Shown here piece by piece: positions 22,301 to 29,932 of a stretch of DNA of 64,000 nt. The position numbers and the translations under genes were made by a program. The notes below the pieces were generated by a model. The model searched no databases. It had not been told where the DNA came from and saw only the letters and a list, made by a program, of their open reading frames with translations. This DNA is from Euclidia mi (Eukaryota > Arthropoda > Insecta > Lepidoptera > Erebidae), in assembly GCA_944739405.2 (NCBI GenBank), contig OX123190.2, positions 19,752,807 to 19,816,806 on the forward strand, read 5' to 3'. Position 1 is the stretch's first letter, and each line of letters begins with the position of its first letter.

Positions 22301-25154
22301 ACATTTATGCCGTGAGACCAACGAGGCAGTCTCGACATAAGACGTGGGATTACCCACAAAATGTTAGCAATTGCGTCTTAACCGTAAGGGTACACGATGT
22401 ATGTACTATGTACCCCATTAAAGACAGAAAAGGCTCTATTATTAACATGTTACACCGAAAACTATTCATAATTAGCTGTTTTGACACAACATTTTACAAA
22501 TTTTAGGCTCATTTTAGGTAATTGGGGCTTAAGGGGTTACTTCTGAGCCCTAGCGCCCTAAAGCCCTTGTATAGCATGAGACAGCCTTAAATGTGGGTCT
22601 GAATCTGTTTATTAAATATCATCAGAATGTAAACACAGCATTGTTCAATCAACAAAAATGAAATAGATAGTAATGATGAAGGAAACAATGGTTTGAATTT
22701 TAAACATTAAATAAGTAATCCAGTCACATTAACAATTGATAAGTTCAACCAAGGTGATTCATTCAATGGTTGAGCGGTTGACCCTATCAGAAGAAACTCA
22801 GAGTGACCATGATTGATGTAAACAAACAGTACTGACTATTTTTAGCTGATAAGGAAAAGTTGGCTTTTTATTTATTACCTACAAACAAAAATGTCTTGAT
22901 TGCACAACAAACTTACATAAAGAAAAATTAAGACATAATTAATTAATAACTGACATAATTTTATTATAAAGAATGTGCAGCATATTACTCATTATATGAT
23001 ACTTAACATGAGGAATGAGCATAAATTATTATTTAGATATGTGGCCTGTTATTTTTTATATTTTTTTATTATTATTATTATATTATGTGGCCTGTTAGTT
23101 TAAGTGGTTGTCGCTCCTTAAAAGTAATTAATGTAGCCCTGTGCTGTGTGGTCTCTATGTGCAACATTGCATGTAATCCAGAATCTTGTTGTTAGTCAGC
23201 GTGTTCTATGTGCTCATGTTTGTAAAATATTAAGTGGTACAAGATTCATAAGTAAAAATACGAATTAAAGGGAATAAATAAAGTTGTAAGACTTACCTGT
23301 GTTAACACATATCCATAGAAAAATGATCCTAAAACTATACTTTGTTGTTCCACTGTCCAGTTGAATTCACCGGGTTTCTAAAAATATCAGTCCATTAATT
23401 ATATAATCATATTAGATAATCATGTTACATAACTTTATTATATTATTAAAGTGACTATAACTCTAGTTATCAAAACTTGTCGAGGTCTATAATGTCTTTT
23501 AAGAGACTAAGGTACAAACAATTATAAAATATGCTCCGGTCCCGTGGCTCATAGTGTGATGTTGTATAGCTTATAGCCTTCCTCAATAAATGGGCTATCT
23601 AACACTGAAAGAATTTTTCAAATTGGACCAGTAGTGCCTGAGATAAGCACATTCAAGCAAAAATACCCCATTCTGCATGCTTTTAAATATTAACTTACTA
23701 CTAATACTACATTCCCTGTGGTGAAGGATTAAGAATACGGAATGTCACCACCCCATATCATCCCGTGGGTGTCGTAAGAGCCGACAGAGGGACCATAATA
23801 TGTTGAGAACAGCACTGTAAGTGAAGGAAAACTTGAAACAAACCCTATACCAACCTGTTTGGTCAGCGTGGTATAGTAGGCCAATTTCTCCTTTCAAAGG
23901 AGTGCCCTAGTCCAGCAGTGGACTGTAAGGGGCTGAAGATGATGACTAATACTACTGCTTCAAATAATATGAAAATATTTATTGATATTATGATTGACAA
24001 ATAATACATTGAAACATTTATAAGGGAATATTCATTTATATTTTAGTAGGCACTATTTGAGGTAATCACTTACAAATTAAAAGCACAAAGACATTATTTT
24101 TCCTTTGTTTATGCTTTGGCATAATGCAACAACTATTAAAATAAATATTCCACACCTAAAAGATTCTATGCTTCTATAAATTAGAGCATAATAATATAGT
24201 AGTATATAGAGCATAAGAATAGTAGGCAGAATTTACATCAAAATTACAGATATGGGCAGTCATGCTGCTAATCTTCAATTCCCATTATAACAAATGCTGC
24301 GGTTGTGCCAATTTGATATAGACCAAACAAACAAGTTAATATTATTTGCGCATGCCTATTAGTCATGGAAATATTAGTAGAAATGGACACTAACATATAT
24401 TCTGTAATAACTTACCTACTGCATTGTCCTAACTATTGAATATATTTCAAACAAATTTGACTGTTCACACAATGAAACCAAAGCTTTTGAACAACAATAA
24501 ACAGAAGTAAAAACAGATTAAATATATCAAGATAAACTTACTTGAGGTATTGTGGAATTGCTAGGTACACTAGCAGGACACACATCAACATCACTATTGT
24601 TGCTAGGTATAGTCTTTGTAGTATTGACCATAGCCACTATAGCTACCGACAGGTTTACTCTCATCGCATACACACTGGCAAAGCCCAGGAAACCCATAAT
24701 GCCAAGTACAGTTCGACATTTGATCCATCCTGTTGTTTCCTCCACTAAAACAAGAAAATTATGTTTTTTCAACTAGATACTACAGTAGAAAGTAACACAA
24801 GGTGAGGGTCATTCTTATTAGATTCCTATTATATCTATTCATACCAAGAATAAAGTAGAGCAAAACGTTTTCCAGTATCATATGGTAGTAATTACACATA
24901 CGAATACATAATCATGATATACATAATAACGGTTACTCATATTACGTGCACTTATTGTACCTAGCCAATGACAATAGAAACGAAATCTGTTTAGATATCT
25001 AACAGTTATATATTACATTTTCCTCTAACAGTTATAAAATTGTTAGGTTTTGGATCGTACCTGGTTCTGTGTCAACCAAATTGCGACGACTGCTTGTAAC
25101 ATCATGTTCTATATCCGAATTGATTATCGGACTTTCTTCTATTGGCGATGACAT
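4187..25154 (-). CDS. Sialin-like SLC17 family transporter, 5' six coding exons (partial)
   Basis: Join (minus): 25154-25061, 24744-24542, 23377-23297, 21954-21711, 20690-20476, 4348-4187. Every junction is GT-AG and the phases agree (1,0,0,1,0), giving 333 residues. SLC17 proteins are 12-helix major-facilitator transporters of organic anions (sialic acid, glutamate, phosphate) in lysosomal, vesicle or plasma membranes. Seen here: a short cytosolic N-terminus, first helix near residues 43-65 (RTVLGIMGFLGFASVYAMRV), a luminal loop rich in N-x-S/T sites (about 71-98), FFYGYVLTQIPGGRIAE (residues 118-134), R171..E178 in RALAGLAEG, the family signature ARWIPPLERSKF (190-201), then GWPLCFYIFGG and CGQAWVFYTQFTELPSF. 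The last four or five helices are missing, presumably encoded left of the window. The exact substrate cannot be read from sequence. Confidence 0.88.
4403..4619 (+). mobile_element. RTE-type LINE 3' end with coding remnant and TGATGA tail
   Basis: Frame-reading from 4416 gives WRPRLGKRSEGRPPARWSDD followed by IRKVAGSGWTRKAENRAQW, the C-terminal end of RTE-clade reverse transcriptases. A palindrome then breaks it (see 4511-4574), and the element ends AGCAGTGG...GGCTGATGATGATGATGATG. It is a short 5'-truncated copy inside SLC17 intron 5. Confidence 0.75.
4511..4574. repeat. 29-bp inverted duplication within the RTE fragment
   Basis: The arm at 4511-4539 (AAAATCGGGCTCAGTGGCGT...) is repeated in inverse complement at 4546-4574 with one mismatch around a 6-bp spacer. 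Confidence 0.85.
4932..5253 (+). mobile_element. tRNA-derived SINE, full length, TGATGA tail (family A)
   Basis: The head carries pol III promoter boxes: A box near TAGCCTAGTGCAG (4941) and B box GAGTTCGAATCC (4983). The body holds CATGTCTGAGAGTTCTCCAT (minus-sense equivalent elsewhere) and the tail is AGCAGTGGGACAGTATATAG then GGC(TGATGA)n. A second full copy lies at 61158-61460 in the opposite orientation. Confidence 0.85.
5260..6100. other. Intronic sequence with no recognised feature
   Basis: AT-rich, part of SLC17 intron 5. I see no ORF, tRNA or clear repeat structure here. Confidence 0.5.
6128..6425. mobile_element. Terminal-inverted-repeat element, about 300 bp
   Basis: The left end (AGATTTACATAGAAGCGCAT, TTCTTAAGG) is the imperfect complement of the right end (CATAAGAAATGCGCCTCTAC, GTAAATATCT). 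The interior is GC-rich. The last 80 bp of the window (63917-64000) repeat its right end in inverted orientation, so it is a dispersed family. Confidence 0.65.
6945..7200 (-). mobile_element. tRNA-headed SINE, truncated (family B)
   Basis: Minus-strand copy with head GAGCTACCAGCAGTCTGAGG and B-box-like TCGAATTC. The body is shared with 7289-7629 (CCGCAACCCAAAGGGATAGC). The 3' end is missing. It contains an inserted short hairpin AGTGTCAGTTTATTTA / TAAATAAACTGACACT at about 7034-7076. Confidence 0.75.
7289..7629 (-). mobile_element. tRNA-headed SINE, full length (family B)
   Basis: Read on the minus strand: AGCGATAGCCTAGTGGAGAT head, B box GGGTTCGAATCC, then a body with CCGCAACCCGAAGGGATAGC (plus-sense) and a tail around CTGGGATAACGCTAATGGC. 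The head closely matches family A but the second half is unrelated. Confidence 0.8.
7650..7784. repeat. Foldback MITE with 42-bp arms
   Basis: ATTCAATATTCGAACTATAG, ATAGATC... at 7650-7691 returns inverted at 7742-7784 (AATCTAAAATCTACAGATCT...). The loop is about 50 bp. It ends some 23 bp before the 5' LTR. Confidence 0.8.
7808..8249 (+). repeat. 5' LTR
   Basis: 442 bp, TG...CA ends. A TATA box (TATAAAT) sits at 8014-8020, followed by a GC-rich start region, so promoter elements look whole. At 8186-8191 the likely polyadenylation word is CATAAA rather than the AATAAA of the 3' LTR. Confidence 0.9.
8253..8270 (+). promoter_or_regulatory. Primer-binding site of the LTR element
   Basis: TGGTGTCAGAAGTGGGAT lies three bases after the 5' LTR, where the complement of a tRNA 3' end is expected. 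The words resemble sites reported for tRNA-Leu-primed insect Gypsy elements; the tRNA assignment is tentative. Confidence 0.6.
8269..9800 (+). pseudogene. Integrase C-terminal remnant of the LTR element, split by an insert
   Basis: The left part (8269-8459) reads MVERFNQSLERYLAKVVESK, DWDKHIQPFLLSYRSAVHET, TGVTPAFANFGREL, the end of a Gypsy integrase catalytic core. The right part (9425-9800) continues with YDRKANNKGFDEGSLVWLHN, PKLQARWDGPYRI and VHVDRLARYY, the GPY/F-type C-terminal domain. The two are interrupted by the 957-bp insert at 8460-9416. Reading across with one target-duplication copy keeps the frame, so the insert came after an open frame existed. The N-terminal zinc-binding and most catalytic residues are absent: the 5' end is joined directly to the primer-binding site. 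Not functional. Confidence 0.88.
8460..9416. mobile_element. hAT-like non-autonomous element, 957 bp
   Basis: Ends are TAAACATCGTTATC and the inverted GATAACGATGTTTA, with similarity continuing for about 65 bp (GCGGG, TAGGGTTG). The 8-bp duplication CTTATCAC flanks it (8452-8459, 9417-9424), the length typical of hAT elements. The interior is very AT-rich without a real ORF. Confidence 0.88.
9812..10253 (+). repeat. 3' LTR
   Basis: 442 bp, differing from the 5' LTR at two bases. It keeps AATAAA at about 10191. Preceded by the purine tract at 9799-9808. Confidence 0.9.
10441..10830. repeat. Possible CAGGGTGT-ended inverted-repeat element
   Basis: ACAGGGTGT near 10450 and ACACCCTGT near 10818 face each other, and ATACCTGGGAAA (about 10531) faces TTTCCCAGGTAT (about 10735). 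This suggests a decayed Tc1/mariner-like or foldback element; a TA duplication is clear only on the right. Confidence 0.35.
11059..12751 (+). mobile_element. Helitron-like element with internal tandem array
   Basis: Begins TCCTACTAATATTATAAA and ends GCGGGCGAAGCCGCGGGC, then AAAGCTAGT: a 3' hairpin followed by CTAGT, as in Helitrons. No Rep/helicase is encoded, so it is non-autonomous. Its 5' region (about 11141-11330) is repeated directly at about 11925-12110 (AAGTATCAACTAAGTCGG, CTTCGCGTGCGCTGCC), with the 111-bp array between the copies. Confidence 0.75.
11447..11930. repeat. 111-bp tandem array, about 4.5 copies
   Basis: ATGGGTATCAAATGAAAG recurs at 11451, 11562, 11673, 11784 and 11895, exactly 111 bp apart. 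Each unit holds ATCCAAGATGGC. Because 111 is a multiple of three, one minus frame stays open for 154 codons; this is not evidence of a gene. Confidence 0.92.
13140..13371 (+). repeat. Left part of the ~118-bp array
   Basis: Two units marked by ATGGGTATCG at about 13146 and 13261, each with AAAGATGGCGG. It is the same array that resumes at 18222. Confidence 0.85.
13601..14338 (+). CDS. LINE ORF1 protein (coiled coil, RRM-like, C-terminal domain)
   Basis: 245 codons from ATGTCGCAACTTGAGG. Residues about 1-85 are Glu/Gln/Leu-rich and probably form a coiled coil. Residues about 88-150 are RRM-like (KDLIFLGVAEAETDKDNC, STCHRLGAHSKERHRPILVR). Residues about 155-235 match the C-terminal domain of L1-type ORF1 proteins (LKGSKIAVKEFLTKTR, CWTQDGTIVVKAPDGT). 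Such proteins trimerise and bind the element's own RNA as a chaperone. Unlike ORF1 of the LINE at the window start, it has no PHD finger. It is intact and lies upstream of ORF2 on the same strand. Confidence 0.85.
   Translation: MSQLEDIQLAQKSLEECFARRMAELEGQIQSAGPAKDTVAKVAEEFRTFRELMFTMLGLLRKQIDECSGMLDAMETRHRRKDLIFLGVAEAETDKDNCRALILDILRSRMSIKDVEESSISTCHRLGAHSKERHRPILVRFASVNVRTAVWRAKTALKGSKIAVKEFLTKTRQSLFAEARQHFGMRSCWTQDGTIVVKAPDGTRSKITSTNELKLVITKHPKTAGDTCAAAKNGAGSAKTVPRKN
14879..17809 (+). CDS. LINE ORF2 polyprotein: endonuclease and reverse transcriptase
   Basis: 976 codons. I place the start at the ATG at 14879 (MSSDESFHSANES), since the two codons before it only supply a TTG. The EEP endonuclease spans about residues 40-255: CHINAQSV (45-52), ILVSESWL, RRGGGVAIYL, IIMGDFN (177-183), SHHDL (248-252). 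The reverse transcriptase spans about 450-750: PLPKIPNPSLPSHFRPIS, RFQSGFRPGHST, VDFTNAFNTVNHE, SGVPQGGILSPLLFS, and the catalytic YADD at 691-694. A thumb-like tail follows; I see no RNase H. The length is normal for CR1/Jockey-type ORF2. All catalytic motifs are present, so this copy could be active. It lies antisense inside SLC17 intron 5. Confidence 0.9.
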   Translation: MSSDESFHSANESLHDDSFCSTSDTLGDFLQYSFDQRTGNLINVCHINAQSVPSHYGDLLEAFSNVNVHAILVSESWLKPHLPSTTYPLPGFILIRNDRVNRRGGGVAIYLRSDFPYKILAISSSDISASAEYLFLEVWVKRVKIVIGVVYCPPSVDYFSSIESILESLGSEYTHHIIMGDFNTNLLTPQSTRSCKLLQIVESCNLHILPLQATHHNVDGEDTWLDLICTSAPDLVSKHGQIPAPGFSHHDLIFLSYILKPPRPPLKVLHVRCFGRMDVNKLEKDAATMNWDHLTAAATMDEKVESFNNAVLELYNVHAPVRKVKLKRPPAPWITKAVKTAMRRRDCAFRKYNKHKTEDFWSLYKVARNRCNQVIRNAKRRHILSNINSSSPASIWKFLGTIGIGKQRSFDLQWTIGLDEINKHFSSFNFLDHSTKCHTLNYLRNLPRLDIDPFKFSSVTPGEIKKTILSIKSNATGCDNISRKMIVPIVDQLLPAITHIINFSLDTGAFPLLWRKALVTPLPKIPNPSLPSHFRPISILPFLSKVIEACVHRQLSKFVIHNNLLNRFQSGFRPGHSTVTALLKVTGDVRAGMEDTKVTVLALVDFTNAFNTVNHEILLSILSSLQISPEALEWFSNYLVGRQQSVRHDDSSSSWCNLQSGVPQGGILSPLLFSIFINLLTQNLQCAYHLYADDLQLYTHAGVDNIASAIGEVNQALSIILDWSERFGVAVNPAKCQAIIIGSQRNMSKVDLSALPSVKYNQTTIPFSTVVKNLGLYIDSHLNWRAQVTSVSQRVTGCLRSLYRLKNFLPSSTKVMLMQTLIFPIIDYGDVCYFDLNADLLNKLDRVLNNCIRFVYNLRKYDHVSEYRSQLKWLTIRQRRSLRALTTLFSFLNSPSVPVYLSPYLQYLCSIHDKHLRSSNNRLLLCPSHSSGLVNSSFFVQSVLLWNALPLEIRMANNRYTFKQKAREFLLSKMAE
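18222..19310 (+). repeat. Right part of the ~118-bp array, about ten units
   Basis: Units marked by (A/T)TGG(G/T)(T/C)ATCG and by CAACATCTATTTCGTGATC, with spacing of mostly 115-124 bp and a few of about 96 bp. AGATGGCGG occurs 13 times. Confidence 0.9.
19467..19673 (+). mobile_element. Compact Helitron-like unit (207 bp)
   Basis: ACTAATATATAAAGCTGAAG start, GAACGCGCTAATCTCCGGAA body, 3' hairpin CGCGGGTGTAACCGCG, then GGCATCGTCTAGT. It directly follows the CTAGT of the preceding unit. Confidence 0.75.
19674..19873 (+). mobile_element. Compact Helitron-like unit, degraded end
   Basis: Second copy of the same unit, about 90 percent like 19467-19673, with the same hairpin CGCGGGTGTAACCGCG; its terminal CTAGT has changed to CTCTTA. 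Confidence 0.7.
19874..20475. other. Intron sequence with no recognised feature
   Basis: The last 600 bp of SLC17 intron 5 before exon 5 (transcript-wise its beginning). Nothing clear seen. Confidence 0.5.
20476..20690 (-). CDS. SLC17 transporter exon 5
   Basis: 215 bp. The acceptor is TTTCTAG and the donor GTGAGTATT. It starts by completing the Gly codon split from exon 4 and encodes two helices around ITLPISGWL and CFYIFGGIGVIWFVFWLLLV, ending in a cytosolic YDTPQKHPRICPKEVEYI stretch. Confidence 0.88.
20822..21072 (-). mobile_element. tRNA-derived SINE (family C) in SLC17 intron 4
   Basis: Minus copy: head TGGTCGAGTGGATGGCGTAT, B box GAGTTCGATACCC, conserved body GGGCACATTGCCAGACTTAG (plus-sense), and end ACGCCTGTATCCCCGAAGGG (plus-sense). 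Confidence 0.8.
21711..21954 (-). CDS. SLC17 transporter exon 4
   Basis: 244 bp. The acceptor is TCAATTGTAG and the donor GTTTGTATA. It encodes the IPGGRIAEMYGGK loop, two helices, and the ARWIPPLERSKF signature. Its donor departs from GTRAGT, so this site may be weaker. Confidence 0.88.
22095..22328 (-). mobile_element. SINE family C in SLC17 intron 3
   Basis: Carries the shared end TCACGCCTGTATCCCCAAAG and body ACCGGGCACATTACCAGACT. The tRNA-like head is degraded. Confidence 0.75.
22330..23290. other. SLC17 intron 3 remainder
   Basis: AT-rich; no gene or clear repeat seen apart from a short ATT-rich run near 23060-23085. Confidence 0.5.
23297..23377 (-). CDS. SLC17 transporter exon 3
   Basis: 81 bp, 27 codons, phase 0. 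It encodes KPGEFNWTVEQQSIVLGSFF and YGYVLTQ, the conserved second-helix entry of SLC17 proteins. Acceptor ATTTTTAG, donor GTAAGTC. Confidence 0.88.
23541..23665 (-). mobile_element. Fragment of the compact Helitron-like unit
   Basis: Reverse complement matches 19467-19673 (CTACTGGTCCAATTTGAAAA, ATTCTTTCAGTGTTAGATAG, CCCATTTAT). The 3' hairpin is absent. In SLC17 intron 2. Confidence 0.75.
23700..23945 (+). mobile_element. SINE/RTE-tail repeat
   Basis: Has the common block CCCGTGGGTGTCGTAAGAG, then TTTGGTCAGCGTGGTATAGT, and ends CCAGCAGTGGACTGTAAGGG then GCTGAAGATGATGA. The 3' end is like that of SINE family A. A related partial block occurs at 61676-61840. Confidence 0.7.
23950..24535. other. 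SLC17 intron 2 remainder
   Basis: No gene or structured repeat seen. Confidence 0.5.
24542..24744 (-). CDS. SLC17 transporter exon 2
   Basis: 203 bp. Acceptor CTTGTTTTAG, donor GTAAGTT. It encodes the first transmembrane helix (RTVLGIMGFLGFASVYAMRV, NLSVAIVAMV) and a luminal loop with three potential N-glycosylation sites (NTT, NNS, NST). Confidence 0.88.
25061..25154 (-). CDS. SLC17 transporter exon 1 (start codon)
   Basis: 94 bp from the ATG at 25154-25152 to donor GTACGATCC. It encodes the acidic cytosolic N-terminus MSSPIEESPIINSDIEHDVT, too short for ordinary ORF detection. The start is chosen because it is the first ATG in frame with exon 2 across a good donor; the sequence context is AAAATGTC. 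Confidence 0.8.
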
Positions 25155-26021
25155 TTTAAAATACTGAAATTAATATCAACACCATTCCGTAGTAAACTTC
25201 TCACTTAAAATTAGGCTATTATTATAGATTAAATTTCTAATCTTAACAAATACAATAGAACATAATTAAACGGAAGTTAAATAAAGTACAACACTGCACT
25301 CCTAGTATGAGTCACGATAAACTTTTTGTTAGAGAAATATTTTAATTTGTTCGTAAACAAAGAAATCTCACATCATGCGTCGGAATCTTGCCTACATTCA
25401 TGTAAAATCATTGAAACCAGCTCCCTCTTTACTGTGCACACGTAACAAAATTCGTTCGTGAATGTTCGTGAGTACACGGATTTCGATACATTATTGATGA
25501 AAAATAAACATTTCCATTTGGTCGTTTTTATTTATTTAAATGACACCTTCGACTTATAGCACATATTAATGTTAGCGACATTAACTTAGGAATATAAGAT
25601 TTGAAATAGTTATACTTAGATTTAACACTTCATGAATCGTGTAAATCGTGTAAGAAATATTTACTTTACAAATTATTTTAATATTATTGTTCATATTATG
25701 GTACAAAATGGTAGAAAGTCGGATTTGTTACTCTGTTCAATTCTATTCAGTTATGTCACAGAGCTGTCATAATTGTCATTACACAAAAATAACGTCTGCC
25801 GGGTTATTTAAATTCTTGTGCGCAAATATTTTTGTGTTTTGGTGTATTTGTATTGCTTTTAGTGATATTCGCGTTGAATTGAGCGTCAGTTCCTCCGTGC
25901 ATATTACAAAAACAAGCAATTACCGTCTTCAGTGTTTTATACGTCGAGAATTGTTCTCCGTGTAAAGTTTAGGCCCTCCTGTTTTGGAGTTTGGCCCATA
26001 TCATATAAAAGTGTATAAACA
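25155..26021. promoter_or_regulatory. Divergent intergenic region between SLC17 and the THAP/P-like locus
   Basis: 867 bp between the two start codons, which face away from each other. The SLC17 promoter and 5' UTR must start here. I see no strong TATA or initiator. An ORF at 25687-25965 has no recognisable content. Confidence 0.5.
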
Positions 26022-27699
26022 ATGTCTAGGAACAAGTGCTGTGTACCTATGTGCCCCATCACCAATAAGGATGGTAAGTAATGTAACAAACTCTTCTATC
26101 TACACCTGTTTATAAGTGAAGCTATATGATTTCTCGCAGCTACTCGCACAAACCTTTAAGTCAGTTTTGAAAAGCAAAGTGAAATAACTGATTCTGGATG
26201 CTATTTTTATATATTAGGAACAAACTGAAGTTAGTTTTGAAACCATAATAACAATGTAATAATCCTTAACAACCTGCATAAATATACCAAATATTATCCA
26301 ATTGTACTCACTCGTACGTGGATAAAGCATTCGTATGATAAGCTGGGGGGGATAAATACTCTTAATCCTCACAAGTTTACATACAAACTTGGACGTACTT
26401 TAAAAACAAATTAAAATGTATGCTATAGTATAGCCTAGGATATGATATATTATACCAGCATAACTTAAAAAATAAATATGGGTACTAAGAATGACATAGA
26501 CTTAAATATTTTATGGGTTATTAAGACTAGTATAACAATTTATGAACATTATTGGTATTCGTAATAATATCTGCTAGTGTTGTTATCCCCTGTGTAACAA
26601 TCCCTTCTTACCTGAAGGCCCCACTCCCAAAGAAGCCCATTTATTTAGTAATCATAAGATGACAAACTTTTTCTTGTCCGTTGTATGAACAACTTATTTA
26701 TTTGACTTGTGAAATGTTTTTGTAAATCTTTTTTAAAGTGTGTTGGTCTGATATGTCAAAGGTACTAGCCGGATTGGGCCATTCACTAGTCGCTAGATTA
26801 AGTTGAGATCTATGATGTATTTCAGCAATTTATTTTTGGTTCTAGATGTACATCTTCACAGCTTCCCTGATCCAGTAAATGATGCTTAGCGGTTTAGAAC
26901 ATGGGTCTTAAGGATTGGTGGTGAAATAATTGGCCTGGATAATAACACCATATATAAAAATCACAAAGCACCTATGTCATAGACACTTTCCTGAGTATGT
27001 TATTTTTCTGAGCAACCGTCTCAGTAAAATGGCTGTCCCACAACTGCATCTTCCAGGTAATTATTGTATCATTATTGTCTATGCTGCTACACAATGTACT
27101 ATTATTGTTATGAAAGAATCAAATAAATATTAGACTTTTTCACAAATAATCATCATAGAGTACAGTAGTGATTAAAATATGCTAATAGTTCTTCCTTCTT
27201 TATTTACAGCTCCTCATAAACTCACCACTGTATTTAGTCAGCAACCCCTTGTTTCTGCAAGTTCAACACAAGGAGAGAATCTATTAGATGCAACTGCAGG
27301 ATTTGATGTTAACCCAATGCCTTCGAGATCTCAGGCATTGATGTCACAGACAATAATATCCGAGCCATCAACTTAACTTCAAAAGAGGCATTGCAAAACA
27401 GGTATAATAATTTTATATATTAGAATGTTATAAACAGGGCCAGTCTGTCCATATGGTGAATGGAGCGGAGGCTGTGGCAGACTATGGGGCTTGCTAGCTC
27501 GAAAGCTTAGAGCTAGGGAGGCATCAAAATTAAATCTCACTCCAACACAAATCTGGTCACGGTCACTGGTTACATACTTAATATTTAAAAGTTTAGTGAT
27601 GCTGAATTCTGAATATTAATAAAGAATCATTGATACATTAGCAAATCTTGCAGTGGAGTAGTTTATTCACTTACTCTTGAATGAGAGGTACAGTCAATG

Positions 27700-28006
27700 A
27701 CATGACTTGCTACACATTCATAGATTTATGATAGATTTTTATAATAATAATAATATTCTACCACATTCACACAACACCATCTAGTCCCAAACTAAGCACA
27801 GCTTGTACTATGGGTAACTAGATAATGGATAAACATACATATATACTTTTTTTTGTAAATACTTACATATTATACATATAAACACCCAGACCAAGACAAA
27901 AATCTATGTTCATGCACACAAATGTTTGTTTGACTTGAACGGGAATAGAACCCGCGACCTTTGACGTAGCAGTCGCTTACACTCCCGCTACGCCAACCGG
28001 CCGTTT
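27700..28006 (-). mobile_element. tRNA-derived SINE in a P-like intron
   Basis: Minus-sense tRNA-like end (plus-sense GAATAGAACCCGCGACCTTT, CGCTACGCCAACCGGCCG), with a body containing CCAGACCAAGACAAAAATC. It lies within the intron-like gap between 27402 and 28436. Confidence 0.65.
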
Positions 28007-29639
28007 ATGAATCAAAACTGTCTACTTCTTATTCTGTAGGTATAATTTACGATCAAATCAGGTTTTCTTCGTATAGAAAGCTTTTTCAGTTTTAGAATGC
28101 TGTCAGATTTAGAAAATAATTGTAATTATTTGGGCAATAAAAACCATTTAAAATCTCGTAAATGTGTAGCGACCTTTGTCGCTGATTGTACTTAATCAAT
28201 GTTATCTGTGCCTTTGACGACATATGCAATACCTATTTCATGACAAACAGTTGAGTAGTTGAGACATGAAAGTGTGAGAAACAAAGAAACAACCACACTT
28301 TCTTATTTATTATATGGGTAGATTGACCATTATTAATCTATTTGTATGATAGTAAGAACACTATGTAGCAAATTGCGAGAGAGAGATTTCCAGCAGAAAC
28401 AGACTATAATAATAATGTTAATTATTTTGTTTTCAGCTTCATACAAGATATCTCATGCTGAACAAGCAGAGGTGAAGAAAGCTATAAAAAAATCAATATG
28501 CAACTTGGCAAGAAAACTGGCATGAATAGAATCTAAATCAAAAATCTAGAAATAAATCAAATTTGGAAAGAATGTATCGAAGACAAGGGCATTCAACATT
28601 TTAACAACGAAAATGTCAGAAAATGGTAGAACCTTCTTTCTGATGCAAATAACCCAAGGTGGTAAGAAGTCTCAAGGCCGAAGATTTTCCTTAGACGAGT
28701 CCCAAGTCCTACAGAATTCTTAGAACCAACCCAAGACCCAAGTCCTACAGAATTCTTAGAAGAATGTGAGTGTTACCCTCAAGGCGATCTCACAAAAAGC
28801 AGTTGGAATCAATAAACCTTTCACCAGGCTGCAATGAAAGAATTTATAATCATTTAAAAAAGAGAGTGGCTAAGATGCCAGATAAACACAGATATTGTAC
28901 CTTGGTGTTTGATGAAATGGCCTTTGGTGCTTTTTGTATATATAATGCAGCCAAAGATGAAATAGAAGGTTTTGTAAATGATGGAGAAGAACGACAACCT
29001 AATTTTTGTGACCATGTCCTGATCTTTATGATAAGGGGGGTTGTAAAAAAATACAAGCAACCAGTGTGGTTTTCTTATTCAGCTGGCACCACAAAAACAT
29101 TGTAGCTAAAAAATCAAATTAAAACTGTCCTGAAGAAATTAACGGAAGCAAATCTACACGTTGTCACAACAGTTTGTGACCAAGGCGCCACAAATTTGGC
29201 GGCAATAAATAGCTTGATTGCAGACACTCGAATGCAAATGGTGAGAAATGATAAAGAGTACACTGGTGGCTGTTTTATAACAGCAAAATAAAATATTTGT
29301 ATTGTATGACCACCTAATGAAAGGTATAAGAAATAATCTCTTAAATAAGAATTTGAAATTTACAATGAAGGGAAAAGAAAACATTGCGAAATGGGAACAC
29401 ATACAAATTCTTTATGAATGTTCACCTGGCTATAAGGGAGTTAAAATTATGCCAAAATTAACTGCTTGTCATGTTGTGCCGCATCTGATCCCCAAAATGA
29501 AAGTGAAACACTGCACACAAGTGTTCAGCAAATCTGTTGGTGCAGCTTTGGGCTTTATGGCAGGTATGTGAGATTTTGTTTAGTTTAATTTAATGTATGT
29601 GCAAAATAGACTATTTTAACAATTCTAGGCTCCCATTTG

Positions 29640-29932
29640 ACAGAATATAAGCTTTTTCACAGAGTGACTGCCATCTGACATCTGTACCCCGAAGGTATAT
29701 TCTATGGTTTAGACCAGAGTCAGGATATTCGAGGGTACTATTTCCCCGTAACGACTGTCAAAGATCTTTTAATGACAGCCGTGACCGACGGCTTACCGTG
29801 CCCTCCGAAGCACGGTGCAAGCGACAAATAAGAGTTTAATACGCATATAACTTTGAAAAGTCATTGGTGCGCGTCATCGATTCATACCCGAGACCTCTGC
29901 GTGGCAGTCTGTTGGTCTCTCCACTAGGCTAA
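29640..29932 (-). mobile_element. SINE family B in the last P-like intron
   Basis: Same head and body as 7289-7629 (TCTCCACTAGGCTA at the right end, CATTGGTGCGCG, AACGACTGTCAAAGATCTT). It sits inside the intron at 29564-29982. Confidence 0.75.

Noticed and set aside
25687..25965. 92-codon ORF just upstream of the THAP/P-like locus
   Set aside because: No recognisable domain and no support for splicing; composition is like random AT-rich sequence.
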